Positions 7,742 to 16,368 of a stretch of 64,000 bases of DNA are shown here, one piece after another. The DNA is from an uncultured Clostridium sp. Its GTDB lineage: Bacteria > Bacillota > Clostridia > Lachnospirales > Lachnospiraceae. The notes beneath the pieces were generated by a model. It was not told where the DNA came from. It worked only from the letters and a program-made list of their open reading frames with translations, and made no database searches. Made by a program: the position numbers and the translations under genes. Numbering within the stretch: position 1 is the stretch's first letter; every line of letters starts with the position of its first letter. The DNA lies in contig CANRZB010000006.1 in assembly GCA_947644195.1 (NCBI GenBank), forward strand, positions 1 through 64,000. The letters are read 5' to 3'.

Positions 7742-8836
7742 TTATTCAAATACCACACAGGTCATGGACTGGTTGACAAACTGATTGTTGTAATGCTCCC
7801 CATACCCTACCAATCCGGCATGGTTACCAAGCTTTTTCATTTCTTCCAGATAATCCTGCATGTAATGATTTTCCGTAAACAGTAAATAGCGGAACAGACA
7901 GTTTACAGAGAATACCGCAGAAATCTTTGGAAAATCCTGATGGATCTGCTGTATGGTATTCTTCACAATATTTTTGTAATCCCCTAATTCCAACAGGATC
8001 AAAACATCAGAATCGTTTACCTGACGGAAACACGTCAAAGCATTGCCGCAAACCTCCTTGATGGAGATAATACAGGTATCGTTGCCATTCAGTTTCCCAA
8101 AAGGATTCTTAAAGGTCTGAGTTAATATCTCTTCTTCCGTTACATGAAGAATATGCTGATATACCTGTTTCGCCGGTCTTCCGTTTAATTCTCCCAATTT
8201 ATATTCAGATTTGTTGGTTTTTGAAGCAATGAACCGATAATTGTCCTTTTGACGGTAAATATTTTCCTTATACGCTTTTACCTTTCCATGATTATTTTTT
8301 ACCACGGCATACGCAACCGCATCTTCATAGACTTTTCCGTTCGCAGAGATTTTTCCTGCATCGCCGGTTCCCCCAACCAGGGAAATATTCTGGCGCTTTA
8401 ATACGCTATGAATCGTCGTGAGCACACAGGCATCATTTCCGGAACAAAAGTCGATACAGATGGTATCGTTTTGCGTCCCGTTTACCTTTTTTACATCCTG
8501 TTCCAGGCGTTGAATATATTTGACAGGCATCGTAGATGCCTCCTCCAGCACATTTGCCGCTGCGGTAACGCCATCGTAAAATGCAATGATTCCTACGCCT
8601 TTTTCCACGACCCTGTTATCGTAGCTCATCCCGATACATCCAATGCTAGGGACATTGGGATAAAGCGCCTCCAATTTTTTCACATGCGCCTCAAACTGGT
8701 CGCTGTTGGATAACAGCATAATTAGCTGAGGATCCTTTAATCCGCGGACTGCATCCTGCAGGCTTCCGCTCTGGCTCATACCAAAAAATTGTTTCACAGT
8801 AACGTCCTCCCCTATCTCATATTTTGTAGTACTCAA
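7742..8836 (-). CDS. FIST domain sensor protein
   Basis: A 364-residue protein with FIST-N ([17 protein letters not shown], about residue 70; [12 protein letters not shown] and [11 protein letters not shown], about 125-165) followed by FIST-C ([13 protein letters not shown] and [11 protein letters not shown] near the end). FIST domains are proposed small-molecule sensors, often fused to or next to chemotaxis and two-component proteins. There is no signal peptide, so it should be cytoplasmic. It is the first gene of a two-gene operon with the soluble chemoreceptor-like protein. The ligand cannot be read from sequence. Confidence 0.85.
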   Translation of the reverse strand: MSTTKYEIGEDVTVKQFFGMSQSGSLQDAVRGLKDPQLIMLLSNSDQFEAHVKKLEALYPNVPSIGCIGMSYDNRVVEKGVGIIAFYDGVTAAANVLEEASTMPVKYIQRLEQDVKKVNGTQNDTICIDFCSGNDACVLTTIHSVLKRQNISLVGGTGDAGKISANGKVYEDAVAYAVVKNNHGKVKAYKENIYRQKDNYRFIASKTNKSEYKLGELNGRPAKQVYQHILHVTEEEILTQTFKNPFGKLNGNDTCIISIKEVCGNALTCFRQVNDSDVLILLELGDYKNIVKNTIQQIHQDFPKISAVFSVNCLFRYLLFTENHYMQDYLEEMKKLGNHAGLVGYGEHYNNQFVNQSMTCVVFE

Positions 8837-8942
8837 TCTTCCATCATGATTATAAGATATTTCGAAGAATTAGAAAAGATATAAATGCAAATTTTTGGAA
8901 GGAATCTTTCCATGGTTCTACAAGGCTTCTAAGATGGGAATA

Positions 8943-8987
8943 GGACAAATCCCCTCTGGAATATATTTGTCAAAAAAGGATTTGTCC
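8943..8987 (+). promoter_or_regulatory. Inverted repeat overlapping the ribosome site of the element 2 small ORF
   Basis: GGACAAATCC (8943-8952) and its perfect complement GGATTTGTCC (8978-8987) flank 25 bases. The right arm covers the GGA of the Shine-Dalgarno and ends one base before the ATG at 8989. It could be an operator, or an RNA stem that hides the ribosome site. A weak sigma-E-like match (ATA at 8940-8942, 17 bases, AATATATT at 8960-8967) lies across it. Confidence 0.5.
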
Positions 8988-8988
8988 C

Positions 8989-9189
8989 ATGAAAAAAACA
9001 AAGATATGTACCGTTACCTTTCACATCCAATCAGGGGAAGATAATATTCCTTTTGATACACTTAGCAGAAAAGACCAGCAAATAATTCAAGAAGCCTTTT
9101 CACTGGGCTGTATGGATCTCTATATGCAGCAACTGGGATATCGACGAGCCGGTGCAAAGCAGTCAAAAGGTAAAGAGGTTTCCATATGA
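8989..9189 (+). CDS. Small ORF coupled to recombinase 2; candidate directionality factor
   Basis: A 66-residue basic protein. Its start is preceded by AAGGA and its stop overlaps the recombinase ATG by four bases, so the two are translationally coupled. The motif FDTLSRKDQQIIQEAF in the middle looks helical; no family is recognised. Its position matches that of the 64-residue ORF in element 1, although the two do not resemble each other by eye. A role as excision factor or recombinase regulator is inferred from the coupling. Confidence 0.6.
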   Translation: MKKTKICTVTFHIQSGEDNIPFDTLSRKDQQIIQEAFSLGCMDLYMQQLGYRRAGAKQSKGKEVSI

Positions 9190-10706
9190 GTACAACACAG
9201 AATTCATTAAAAACAGTTTGCGCCTATATCCGAGTTTCCACCCACATGCAAGAGGAGTTGTCCCCGGACGCACAGCTCCGCCTTTTGCGAGAATATGCCG
9301 GCAAGAACCAGATGATCATTGGTCGGGTGTATCAGGATTTAGGATGTTCCGGTACCAACGCTGAAAAACGTCCAGGCTTTCAGGAAATGATTGCTGACTG
9401 TAGAGCCAAGGAACATCCCTATTCTGCAGTTCTGGTCTGGAAATTTTCCAGATTTGCCAGAAACCAGGAGGAAAGTATTGTCTATAAATCTCTCTTGAAA
9501 AAAGAACGGATTGATGTTGTGAGTATTTCGGAACCCCTTCCCGACGGTTTTATCGGCGCCCTGGTGGAGCGTATTTTTGAATGGATGGATGAATATTATT
9601 CTATCCGGCTCTCGGGCGAGGTCAAAAGGGGGATGACACAGAAGGCAATACAGGGCGGGTATCAGGGAAAAATGCCGTTGGGGTACACAAAAGAAATGCA
9701 AAAAACTCCTGTCGTAAAACCTGAGGAAGCCCTCCTTGTCCAAAAAATATTCTTTGATTATGTTAAGAAACATGGCAATTCTTCGGACGTTGCCATCTGC
9801 CTGAACCGAGAGGGCATCCATGCCAAAGAGGGCGGCGTCTTTGATGCGAAAAAGATTAATTACATTATTACAAATCCGTTTTATATCGGCAAAATCCGAT
9901 GGAACTACTGGAACCGTTCCACCAGGCAGTTTAACTCGGGCGATGATGTCATTATTGCGGATGGGATACATGAACCAATTATTTCGGAAGACCTTTGGAA
10001 TCAAGCGCAGGCAATTTACTATGAAAATAAGGATAAATATAAGAAACGGGGAAACCGCAGGGGGACTTCCGGCAAAAAACACTGGCTGTCCGGACTTTTG
10101 CGCTGCGGGAAATGTGGCGGTCCCATGACATATGGTGTCCAATCGGGATCCAAACATCCATTTTCTTTTTTTCAATGTTCCAGACGCTCCCAGGGACGAT
10201 GCGATACCAGTTCCTACATCAGCGAAAAAAATGCGGTAGCCTCCGTAACGGCTGCCTTAAAAAACTTTCTGAAGAACACCAGCGTAGAATACGAAAGAAT
10301 TCCAGCACAGGCGCAAGACGCAACATCACTGGAACTTTTACAAGCCGAATTTACAAAAATGGCAGCCCAGGGAAAACGAATCCAGGAAGCTTATGCCAGT
10401 GGGATTGATACATTAGAAGAATACCGGGAACATAAAAAAACATTGGCCGACAGAAAAGCATCTATAGAACACAAAATACAGCTCTTATCAACCAATAAAC
10501 CTGCCGAAACCACACTGCAGAAGCAAAGAATCTGTCAGTCCATGGAACATATTCTTGAATTGTTGGAACATGATTCCGACCATTACACCGAACTTGGGAT
10601 CGCCCTTTCCGAATATATTGCAAAAATAGAGTACAACAAACCCCAAAATCACATGGATATCTATCTATACGAATGTCGATCGAATAACAGCAGTGAAAAA
10701 CTATAG
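9186..10706 (+). CDS. Large serine recombinase of element 2
   Basis: A 506-residue site-specific recombinase. It has the resolvase domain with Ser18 in AYIRVSTHM, LVWKFSRFARNQEES with conserved arginines, the recombinase domain (GYQGKMPLGYTKE onward), a zinc ribbon at about 305-345 (CGKC and two later Cys) and a C-terminal coiled coil. Domain order and length are complete. It starts at ATG 9186, overlapping the small ORF, and stops seven bases before the right attachment core. It differs clearly from recombinase 1 in sequence, consistent with the two elements using different core sites. Confidence 0.93.
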   Translation: MSTTQNSLKTVCAYIRVSTHMQEELSPDAQLRLLREYAGKNQMIIGRVYQDLGCSGTNAEKRPGFQEMIADCRAKEHPYSAVLVWKFSRFARNQEESIVYKSLLKKERIDVVSISEPLPDGFIGALVERIFEWMDEYYSIRLSGEVKRGMTQKAIQGGYQGKMPLGYTKEMQKTPVVKPEEALLVQKIFFDYVKKHGNSSDVAICLNREGIHAKEGGVFDAKKINYIITNPFYIGKIRWNYWNRSTRQFNSGDDVIIADGIHEPIISEDLWNQAQAIYYENKDKYKKRGNRRGTSGKKHWLSGLLRCGKCGGPMTYGVQSGSKHPFSFFQCSRRSQGRCDTSSYISEKNAVASVTAALKNFLKNTSVEYERIPAQAQDATSLELLQAEFTKMAAQGKRIQEAYASGIDTLEEYREHKKTLADRKASIEHKIQLLSTNKPAETTLQKQRICQSMEHILELLEHDSDHYTELGIALSEYIAKIEYNKPQNHMDIYLYECRSNNSSEKL

Positions 10707-10713
10707 TCGTTCC

Positions 10714-10727
10714 GTATTCCGTCCACC
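10714..10727 (+). repeat. Right attachment site of element 2
   Basis: GTATTCCGTCCACC, identical to 6692-6705. The deacetylase reading frame resumes through it as VFRPPYGDY. Confidence 0.85.
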
Positions 10728-11052
10728 TTACGGTGACTATAACGACACCCTGATTAACTCCTTGAAGGAATGTGGTTACTACGGAATCCAATGGGATGTT
10801 GACAGCCTGGACTGGCGCGATTATGGCGTAGATACCATTCTATCCAATGTGCTGAACCATAAAGCGCTCGGCAACGGCTCCATTATCCTCTGCCACAACG
10901 GTGGAAAACATACGGCAGATGCCCTGGATCAACTGATCGCCGGATTAAAAGAAAAAGGCTACAGCTTTGCCACGATCTCTGAACTGATCTATCCGGATAA
11001 TTATGAAATTGATGTGACCGGGAAACAGCACCTCATTGGAAAACCCCAATAA
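10714..11052 (+). CDS. PdaB-like polysaccharide deacetylase, 3' piece
   Basis: The last piece of the split deacetylase. It reads FRPPYGDYNDT, then WDVDSLDW (the Asp/Trp motif) and IILCHNGGKHT (the Leu-x-His motif), and ends ISELIYPDNYEIDV plus a short tail. The frame opens at an ATG at 10693 inside the recombinase tail, but there is no ribosome site, so it is not expected to be made by itself. It is followed by an intrinsic terminator, as expected for the end of a transcription unit. Joined to the two earlier pieces it completes a 277-residue enzyme. Confidence 0.87.
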   Translation, partial: VFRPPYGDYNDTLINSLKECGYYGIQWDVDSLDWRDYGVDTILSNVLNHKALGNGSIILCHNGGKHTADALDQLIAGLKEKGYSFATISELIYPDNYEIDVTGKQHLIGKPQ

Positions 11053-11061
11053 TACATAACA

Positions 11062-11111
11062 TCCGGCATCCTGAGGCGGTTTATCCGTCCCAAGATGCCG
11101 GACTATTTTTT
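11062..11111 (+). terminator. Terminator of the split deacetylase gene
   Basis: TCCGGCATC (11062-11070) pairs with GATGCCGGA (11094-11102), followed by CTATTTTTT. It sits ten bases after the deacetylase stop codon. Confidence 0.75.
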
Positions 11112-11130
11112 CATTCTATCCTTAGGCTGT

Positions 11131-13044
11131 CTAATATCGGAAACTCCGGTCATTGCCGGCTCCCACTCTCGTCAGGTACAACTGACGTTTCCTGGTATCA
11201 ATCTGTACAATTTCAAAAGCCTGTTCCGTATCGGTTCCCAGTTTCATACTGTCTCCACCCCATGGAGTGCTTTGCTTGTAGGTATCACAGTTGGTAGACA
11301 CTACCAGCAGCGTAGCGTCCTTTTGCGCCTGATTTCCATCCGTAGCGCCGCCCGTTGCTGATACCGCCGGTTCCTCTGACACCATCGGAGTTCCATCCAC
11401 TTTTTCCCCCTGATAGGTTAGCAGGGAACTCAGATTTCGATGGCAATGCCCCACCATCCACGCTGCAATATCTGCTTTTACCATGGTTTGCAGCTCCAAA
11501 AGATGATCGGCATATTCTTTTGCACCCGGAATAGTATTTTCTTCTGCGCCAAGACGGGATGCACGGTAGTAGGCATGGGAAAATAACATGACTGTCCATC
11601 CTTCCGGCAGTTCTTCAATGTGATTATCCACCCACCAGGAGACAAAAGGTTCGATGTCCAGCCTGGTATCAAAATAGAACGATATATACCGAATCTTATT
11701 CTTACGGTCATCAATATAGGCACATTTTCCATTATTTTCTGTCACAGCAAAGGAGGTCTGCTTCTGATACATCAGATCAAATAACTGCGATTCCGAAAGA
11801 AAGCTAAGTACATTCATGTTGTTTTCTGTATTCCAGTCATGATTTCCAGTCGTAGAAAGCAGTTTTCCATCAAACTGAGAATAAAAATCTTTCAATTCCG
11901 CAATCGCCGATTCCTGGGTATCATGATGACTGGTAATGGCATCCCCACCAAAGATGGTATATGGAATATTCAGCCTCTGAGACAAATGTCCAATGAGAGC
12001 TGGGGATCTCTGCGCATTGGATTTCCAGTGGGAATCCGTCATAAAAATAAACTTTGCCATCGATCCATACATGCGTTCCTTGGATAAAACACTATTGACG
12101 GACTGATTCAACTCCGCAGTCCAATAAGACGGGATCTCTACCTTAACCTGGCATTGGTATAATTTCCCGCGATATTTCACTCGGACATAGGTAATTCCTA
12201 ATTTTTGTCCTTTTACCTTCATTGTCGTGGAGTTTTTCTGCGTCATTGTCGCAATTACCGGATTTTCTATCGCCCAGTACAACGTATTCTGGGTATTTGG
12301 CTGTCCAATAATAGTATTCCACGGCACAATTTTTGAAATTGTGGTAGCTCGTTTCCCTTTGAATGTAATGGTTTTTGTCTTTTTTACATCTAACGGTTTA
12401 GTAGAATATTCCAGTTTGGGATCTTTGGTCGTTACTTTGCACTGGTATGCTTTCCCTTTGTACTTCGCACGGATAACCGTATTTCCCTCTTTTTTTACTT
12501 TGATTTTAACAGCACTGTTACTTTTTTTGGACATGGAAATGACCGAAGGATTTTTTACCGCCCAAAAGATTTTCTCATCTGTCGTTTTTTTGGAATTAAT
12601 CTTGCTCCATTTTACTAATTTGGATTTCGTCTTCGCTTTCTTACCACGGAAAGCAACGGTCTCAATCTCTCCTCTGTCCATAATCAAGGACACTGCAGAA
12701 ACTGACTGTTTTTTCACGGTCACTTTACACCGATAGACCTTGTCATCATATTTCGCCTTGATGGTTACCGTACCCGGTTTTTTCGCCGCAATTACCGCTT
12801 TATTCTGCTTCGTCTTTTTGATCTCCGCCACCTTGCTATTCGGAGACTTCCATTTTATTTCATCTTCTTCCTCGATATCGGCATGATTTAGACGCATCGT
12901 AAACTGGTTTCCCACATACATTGTCTTTTTCTTTGCACTTATGGATACCTTGCCACCTTTAGACGCTTCTGCCTCGATACCGAACAACACTGACCAGGAT
13001 ACCATCATGACCAGGAACAAAATCGTCAACCGCAATCTTTTCAT
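11131..13044 (-). CDS. Secreted metallophosphoesterase with three Big2-type Ig repeats
   Basis: A secreted calcineurin-like phosphoesterase. The chosen ATG 13044 follows AAAGAGG nine bases upstream and begins a signal peptide (MKRLRLTILFLVMMVSW, cut near AEA-SK); an in-frame ATG at 13086 lacks a ribosome site. Three lysine-rich Ig-like repeats of about 90 residues follow, each ending in a Y-x-CKVT or CQVKV strand. The C-terminal domain has the metal ligands in order: FMTDSHW, GGDAIT, GNHDW, FSHAYY and GHCHRN. The substrate is unknown. The Ig repeats suggest cell-wall or glycan attachment. The PIG-L protein at 50372 has the same repeat type. Confidence 0.85.
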   Translation of the reverse strand: MKRLRLTILFLVMMVSWSVLFGIEAEASKGGKVSISAKKKTMYVGNQFTMRLNHADIEEEDEIKWKSPNSKVAEIKKTKQNKAVIAAKKPGTVTIKAKYDDKVYRCKVTVKKQSVSAVSLIMDRGEIETVAFRGKKAKTKSKLVKWSKINSKKTTDEKIFWAVKNPSVISMSKKSNSAVKIKVKKEGNTVIRAKYKGKAYQCKVTTKDPKLEYSTKPLDVKKTKTITFKGKRATTISKIVPWNTIIGQPNTQNTLYWAIENPVIATMTQKNSTTMKVKGQKLGITYVRVKYRGKLYQCQVKVEIPSYWTAELNQSVNSVLSKERMYGSMAKFIFMTDSHWKSNAQRSPALIGHLSQRLNIPYTIFGGDAITSHHDTQESAIAELKDFYSQFDGKLLSTTGNHDWNTENNMNVLSFLSESQLFDLMYQKQTSFAVTENNGKCAYIDDRKNKIRYISFYFDTRLDIEPFVSWWVDNHIEELPEGWTVMLFSHAYYRASRLGAEENTIPGAKEYADHLLELQTMVKADIAAWMVGHCHRNLSSLLTYQGEKVDGTPMVSEEPAVSATGGATDGNQAQKDATLLVVSTNCDTYKQSTPWGGDSMKLGTDTEQAFEIVQIDTRKRQLYLTRVGAGNDRSFRY

Positions 13045-13134
13045 CTCACCATACCTCTTTCCATTCCTCGCATTAAAGCTTTCCACTTATCTTTTGCCCA
13101 TTATCTGTTGTCTCCATGTCAAAAAATAGGCATT

Positions 13135-13785
13135 TTACAGAATCAAATCCCGTATTTCTCCCGGAGAGGATACCAGATACTCGGCACCCATCTCTTTTAA
13201 GAAATCCTGATCCTTAAACCCCCAGGTCACAATAATACAGTCCAGACCAGCATTGCGTGATGTCGCAATATCTACATCGGAATCTCCAATATAAACAGCC
13301 CGGTCTTTGCTGACTTGCAGAGAATCCAGAATCTCATGGACGGAATCAGGCGCAGGTTTTCTCGGAATTCCTGGCCTCTCTCCTGCCACCAGATCAAACA
13401 ATCCCTCAAAATAGCGGTCACACAAGACCTTTACCGCAGGATCCGCCTTATTGGAAATCACTGCGGTACGGTATCCCTGATCTCTCAAATCCTGAAGCAA
13501 TTCTGGAATTCCCACATATGGTTTGGTCTTTTCCATACAATGTTTCTGATAATACTGAATAAAATTCTGATACAACAAGTCCACGGTCTCTTCCGTCGCT
13601 TCCTCGGGAAGGGCACGCCGAATCAGCAAACGAATTCCGTTTCCGACAAATCCCCGCACCTCAGATAGAGTTCTCCGTGGATATTTGTATTGATCCAATA
13701 CCGCATTTAAGCTATCGGTCAAATCTTCCAAAGTATTTAAGACCGTTCCATCCAAATCAAATATCGCCAAATCATACTTCCGCAT
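13135..13785 (-). CDS. HAD-family phosphatase, phosphoglycolate phosphatase/PpaX-like
   Basis: A 216-residue haloacid dehalogenase hydrolase. Motif I is FDLDGTVLNT (nucleophile Asp10), motif II is AVISNKAD, motif III is the Lys in RKPAPD and motif IV is YIGDSDVDIATSRNAG. An alpha-helical cap lies between motifs I and II, as in phosphoglycolate phosphatase and pyrophosphatase PpaX. Small phosphometabolites are likely substrates, but the exact one is not evident. It follows efp on the same strand after 116 bases. Confidence 0.85.
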   Translation of the reverse strand: MRKYDLAIFDLDGTVLNTLEDLTDSLNAVLDQYKYPRRTLSEVRGFVGNGIRLLIRRALPEEATEETVDLLYQNFIQYYQKHCMEKTKPYVGIPELLQDLRDQGYRTAVISNKADPAVKVLCDRYFEGLFDLVAGERPGIPRKPAPDSVHEILDSLQVSKDRAVYIGDSDVDIATSRNAGLDCIIVTWGFKDQDFLKEMGAEYLVSSPGEIRDLIL

Positions 13786-13901
13786 TTTTTCCGCAGGCTC
13801 CTTTCCCAGACAACCTGTACAACATTAAACTAAAAATTCCTCACAAAAAGACGCGATTCTCTGTCAGACAGAATACCGCGTCCTAATGGTTCAGCCAATT
13901 C

Positions 13902-14456
13902 CTATACTCTCTTTAAGTACTCTCCGGTACGGGTATCGATCTGGATTACATTTCCCGTTTCTACAAATAACGGAACATTGACCTGCGCTCCCGTTTCCAC
14001 AGTCGCCGGTTTATTTGCTCCCTGTGCCGTATCTCCTTTGAATCCCGGCTCTGTCTCGGTAACCTCTAACTCCACGAACAATGGCGGCTCAATGGCAAAT
14101 ACTTCTCCCTCATGGGAAAGCATTTTTACCATTTCATTCTCCTTGACAAATTTGAGGGCATCCCCAACCTGATCTGCCGACATATCAATCTGATCAAAAG
14201 TCTCCGTATTCATGAAGTGGTACATATCATCACTGTATAAATATTGCATGTCCGAACGCTCAATATGCGCCTGTGGACACTTCTCCGTTGGGCGGAATGT
14301 CTTCTCCACCACACCACCACTCTTAATATTTTTTAACTTAGTCCGCACGAAAGCAGCACCTTTTCCCGGTTTTACATGCTGAAACTCAAGGACCTGATAT
14401 ATATTACCTTCAAATTCAATCGTCAAACCATTTCTAAAATCACCTGCTGATACCAT
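13902..14456 (-). CDS. efp: Translation elongation factor P
   Basis: A 184-residue EF-P, which relieves ribosome stalling at polyproline. It has the KOW-like N-terminal domain ([18 protein letters not shown]), the modified-lysine loop [15 protein letters not shown], and the OB domains ending in the signature [15 protein letters not shown] 14456 matches the family start and follows GGAGGAT; an in-frame ATG at 14522 is too far upstream. It has its own sigma-A promoter. Confidence 0.97.
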   Translation of the reverse strand: MVSAGDFRNGLTIEFEGNIYQVLEFQHVKPGKGAAFVRTKLKNIKSGGVVEKTFRPTEKCPQAHIERSDMQYLYSDDMYHFMNTETFDQIDMSADQVGDALKFVKENEMVKMLSHEGEVFAIEPPLFVELEVTETEPGFKGDTAQGANKPATVETGAQVNVPLFVETGNVIQIDTRTGEYLKRV

Positions 14457-14510
14457 AGTTCTATCCTCCTTCATTGTAATTGCAGTCCAAACACCGCAAA
14501 ATCTCTTTGT

Positions 14511-14539
14511 ATTGTATCCCATTTTTTGGGAGATTTCAA
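14511..14539 (-). promoter_or_regulatory. Sigma-A promoter of efp
   Basis: TTGAAA (14534-14539), 17-base spacer, TACAAT (14511-14516), about 55 bases before the efp ATG. Confidence 0.65.
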
Positions 14540-14630
14540 GTTTTTATTTGCCTCACTTTACAGCAACAGTATTTCCTTGTTAAAACATTTCATAAATGGC
14601 AACGGAAAATACCGTTGTCCTGTCCTTGCT

Positions 14631-16346
14631 TTATTTGATCTTGCCTTTATTGGCTCTGCATTTTGCTTTTTTGCGGCTGCTGCCGTTCCAGATTCCGTGA
14701 CGCTTACATTTTTTAATGATGTTATTGGTTACCCAGTGGGCCACTCCTCGGTCTACTATGGAAATTCCATTCTTTTTGATGCCTTTTATGGTATTATTAT
14801 GGACGGCTGACACCGTTCCTTTTCTGGAAATACTGATTCCATTCTGTTTACAGTTGGTAATCACATTCTTGAGAATTCCATTGGAACGTTTCTTACCAAC
14901 GCCCACGGTCCCCCCGGTAATAGAAATCCCATGCACTTTGACATTCGATATCTTATTGCGGACCAAATTTTTAATCTTCCCCTTATCCAGAGTAATGCCA
15001 TCATGCTTAACATTTGTAATAGAATTTGCCATCATATTTGTAATTGTCACACCGCCTGTTACCGAGATCCCATGCTTTTTAACATTGGTAATGGAATTGT
15101 TGTTGATACTTCCAATTTTACCTTTGCCTACGGAAATTCCATTCTGTTTAGACTTTTTGATCTTGTTGCCGGAAAGGGAACCCAGGGAACCTCCGCCGAT
15201 AGAAATGGCATGTTTTCCTGTATTAGAAACCGTATTTCCATCAATCTTCTTTGCCGTTCCGGCATCCATCATAATACCGTTCTGAGAGGAACCGGAAATC
15301 GTATTCTCAAAAACTTCGACGCCTTCCGCCTGTGTAATATGGATTCCAAAACGATATGGTCCGGTCACTTTATTCCGGGCAATGGTAACATTATTCATGC
15401 CGCCGCAGGTAATAGCTGTCTTACAATACTTCCATTGATTCGAACAAGTCAGCGTATTATCTGTAATCGTAATATTCTGGTTGTGATATTTTCCCGTATT
15501 CGTATAATGATGCTGCCCCACTCCGCAAGGCAAATCAATAAAGGTATTATTGCTGACCGTTACCTGCTGGCATGTCGTACCGTCCACAACGGATCCATTC
15601 GCCCACAGTGCACTGGTATCACTCTTGTCTGACGGATTATTTGTCCATGCCGTTTCTAACTGAATCGCTTCCCTGGCAAACAGGAAATCTTTTTCCTTTC
15701 CCTGACGGTAACGGAATCCTGTCAGTGTACAACCGGTAATACTTCCATTCTTTACTCCCACGTATTCAATCAAGTGACAGTCATAGACATTTTTTACCTT
15801 ACAGTCCTTCATCACAATATTCGTAGCATGGTCAAAACGGATCACATCGGAAGCTTCCTTGGCTTTGGCAATATTTCCGCCATCCCAGGTTCCCCCCTCC
15901 AACGTAATATCATGGGACATATCATAACCGCCCACCACATTCATAGCACCATTCTGGTCAACATTGTGTATCAATTCCCGGCCTAACATACTGTCCATCC
16001 GATGGATCGTAGTATTTGGATCCAGAATCAGATGCGTATTGGAGTAAATATGCAGTGGCACCCGGTCAATATAATAGTCCCCTGCCGGAAAGAATATTTT
16101 AATCTGTTTCTCCGAACCCTTTGCCCGGTCCAAAACACTCTGGATCGCATCCCGATCTGATTTTTGATCTTTCCCGTTCACACCAAAATCAGTTACGACA
16201 TAATCATAAACCGGTTCCTCTGCTGACGCCTGCACCGTTCCCAGCCACAATGGGACTGCTGCCAGACCGAGAGCGCAGATCCGTAAAACAGTCGCTGCAT
16301 TTCCTATCCGTTTTTTTGTACTCTTTTTCCATTTATTCTTACTCAT
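14631..16346 (-). CDS. Secreted right-handed parallel beta-helix protein
   Basis: A 571-residue secreted protein with a basic N-terminus and signal peptide ending near ASA-EEP. Residues 50-130 resemble the start of pectate-lyase superfamily proteins (VTDFGVNGKDQKSDRDAIQ, FFPAGDYYID). From about 300 to 540 there are roughly ten coils of about 22 residues, with recurring HGISI or NGISV followed by G-(3-6)-I-x-x-N. No lyase catalytic residues are identifiable, so it may be a glycan-binding or hydrolytic surface protein. It begins 22 bases after aroK, so it is probably co-transcribed with aroD and aroK, an odd pairing. Its C-terminus is strongly basic. Confidence 0.8.
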   Translation of the reverse strand: MSKNKWKKSTKKRIGNAATVLRICALGLAAVPLWLGTVQASAEEPVYDYVVTDFGVNGKDQKSDRDAIQSVLDRAKGSEKQIKIFFPAGDYYIDRVPLHIYSNTHLILDPNTTIHRMDSMLGRELIHNVDQNGAMNVVGGYDMSHDITLEGGTWDGGNIAKAKEASDVIRFDHATNIVMKDCKVKNVYDCHLIEYVGVKNGSITGCTLTGFRYRQGKEKDFLFAREAIQLETAWTNNPSDKSDTSALWANGSVVDGTTCQQVTVSNNTFIDLPCGVGQHHYTNTGKYHNQNITITDNTLTCSNQWKYCKTAITCGGMNNVTIARNKVTGPYRFGIHITQAEGVEVFENTISGSSQNGIMMDAGTAKKIDGNTVSNTGKHAISIGGGSLGSLSGNKIKKSKQNGISVGKGKIGSINNNSITNVKKHGISVTGGVTITNMMANSITNVKHDGITLDKGKIKNLVRNKISNVKVHGISITGGTVGVGKKRSNGILKNVITNCKQNGISISRKGTVSAVHNNTIKGIKKNGISIVDRGVAHWVTNNIIKKCKRHGIWNGSSRKKAKCRANKGKIK

Positions 16347-16368
16347 ATCATGAGCCTCCTTCTTCCAT

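Larger units (their letters stand above)
6692..10727 (+). mobile_element. Element 2: second intervening element in the deacetylase, with serine recombinase
   Basis: A 4,022-bp insertion (core to core) between the middle and last pieces of the deacetylase. It carries a soluble chemoreceptor-like gene, a FIST sensor gene, a 66-residue small ORF and a large serine recombinase whose stop codon is only seven bases from the right core. Its length is not a multiple of three, so the host frame cannot be read through it. The cargo is unrelated to element 1's, and the attachment sequences differ. Two independent insertions are therefore more likely than one element that split. Excision is inferred, not seen. 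Confidence 0.8.

Noticed and set aside
576-10727. The two elements as one prophage or conjugative element
   Set aside because: There are no structural, lysis, replication or transfer genes, and a genuine piece of the host gene lies between two different pairs of repeats.
14631-16346. Beta-helix protein as an active pectate lyase
   Set aside because: Only the fold-level pattern is visible; the calcium and arginine residues of pectate lyases could not be identified.
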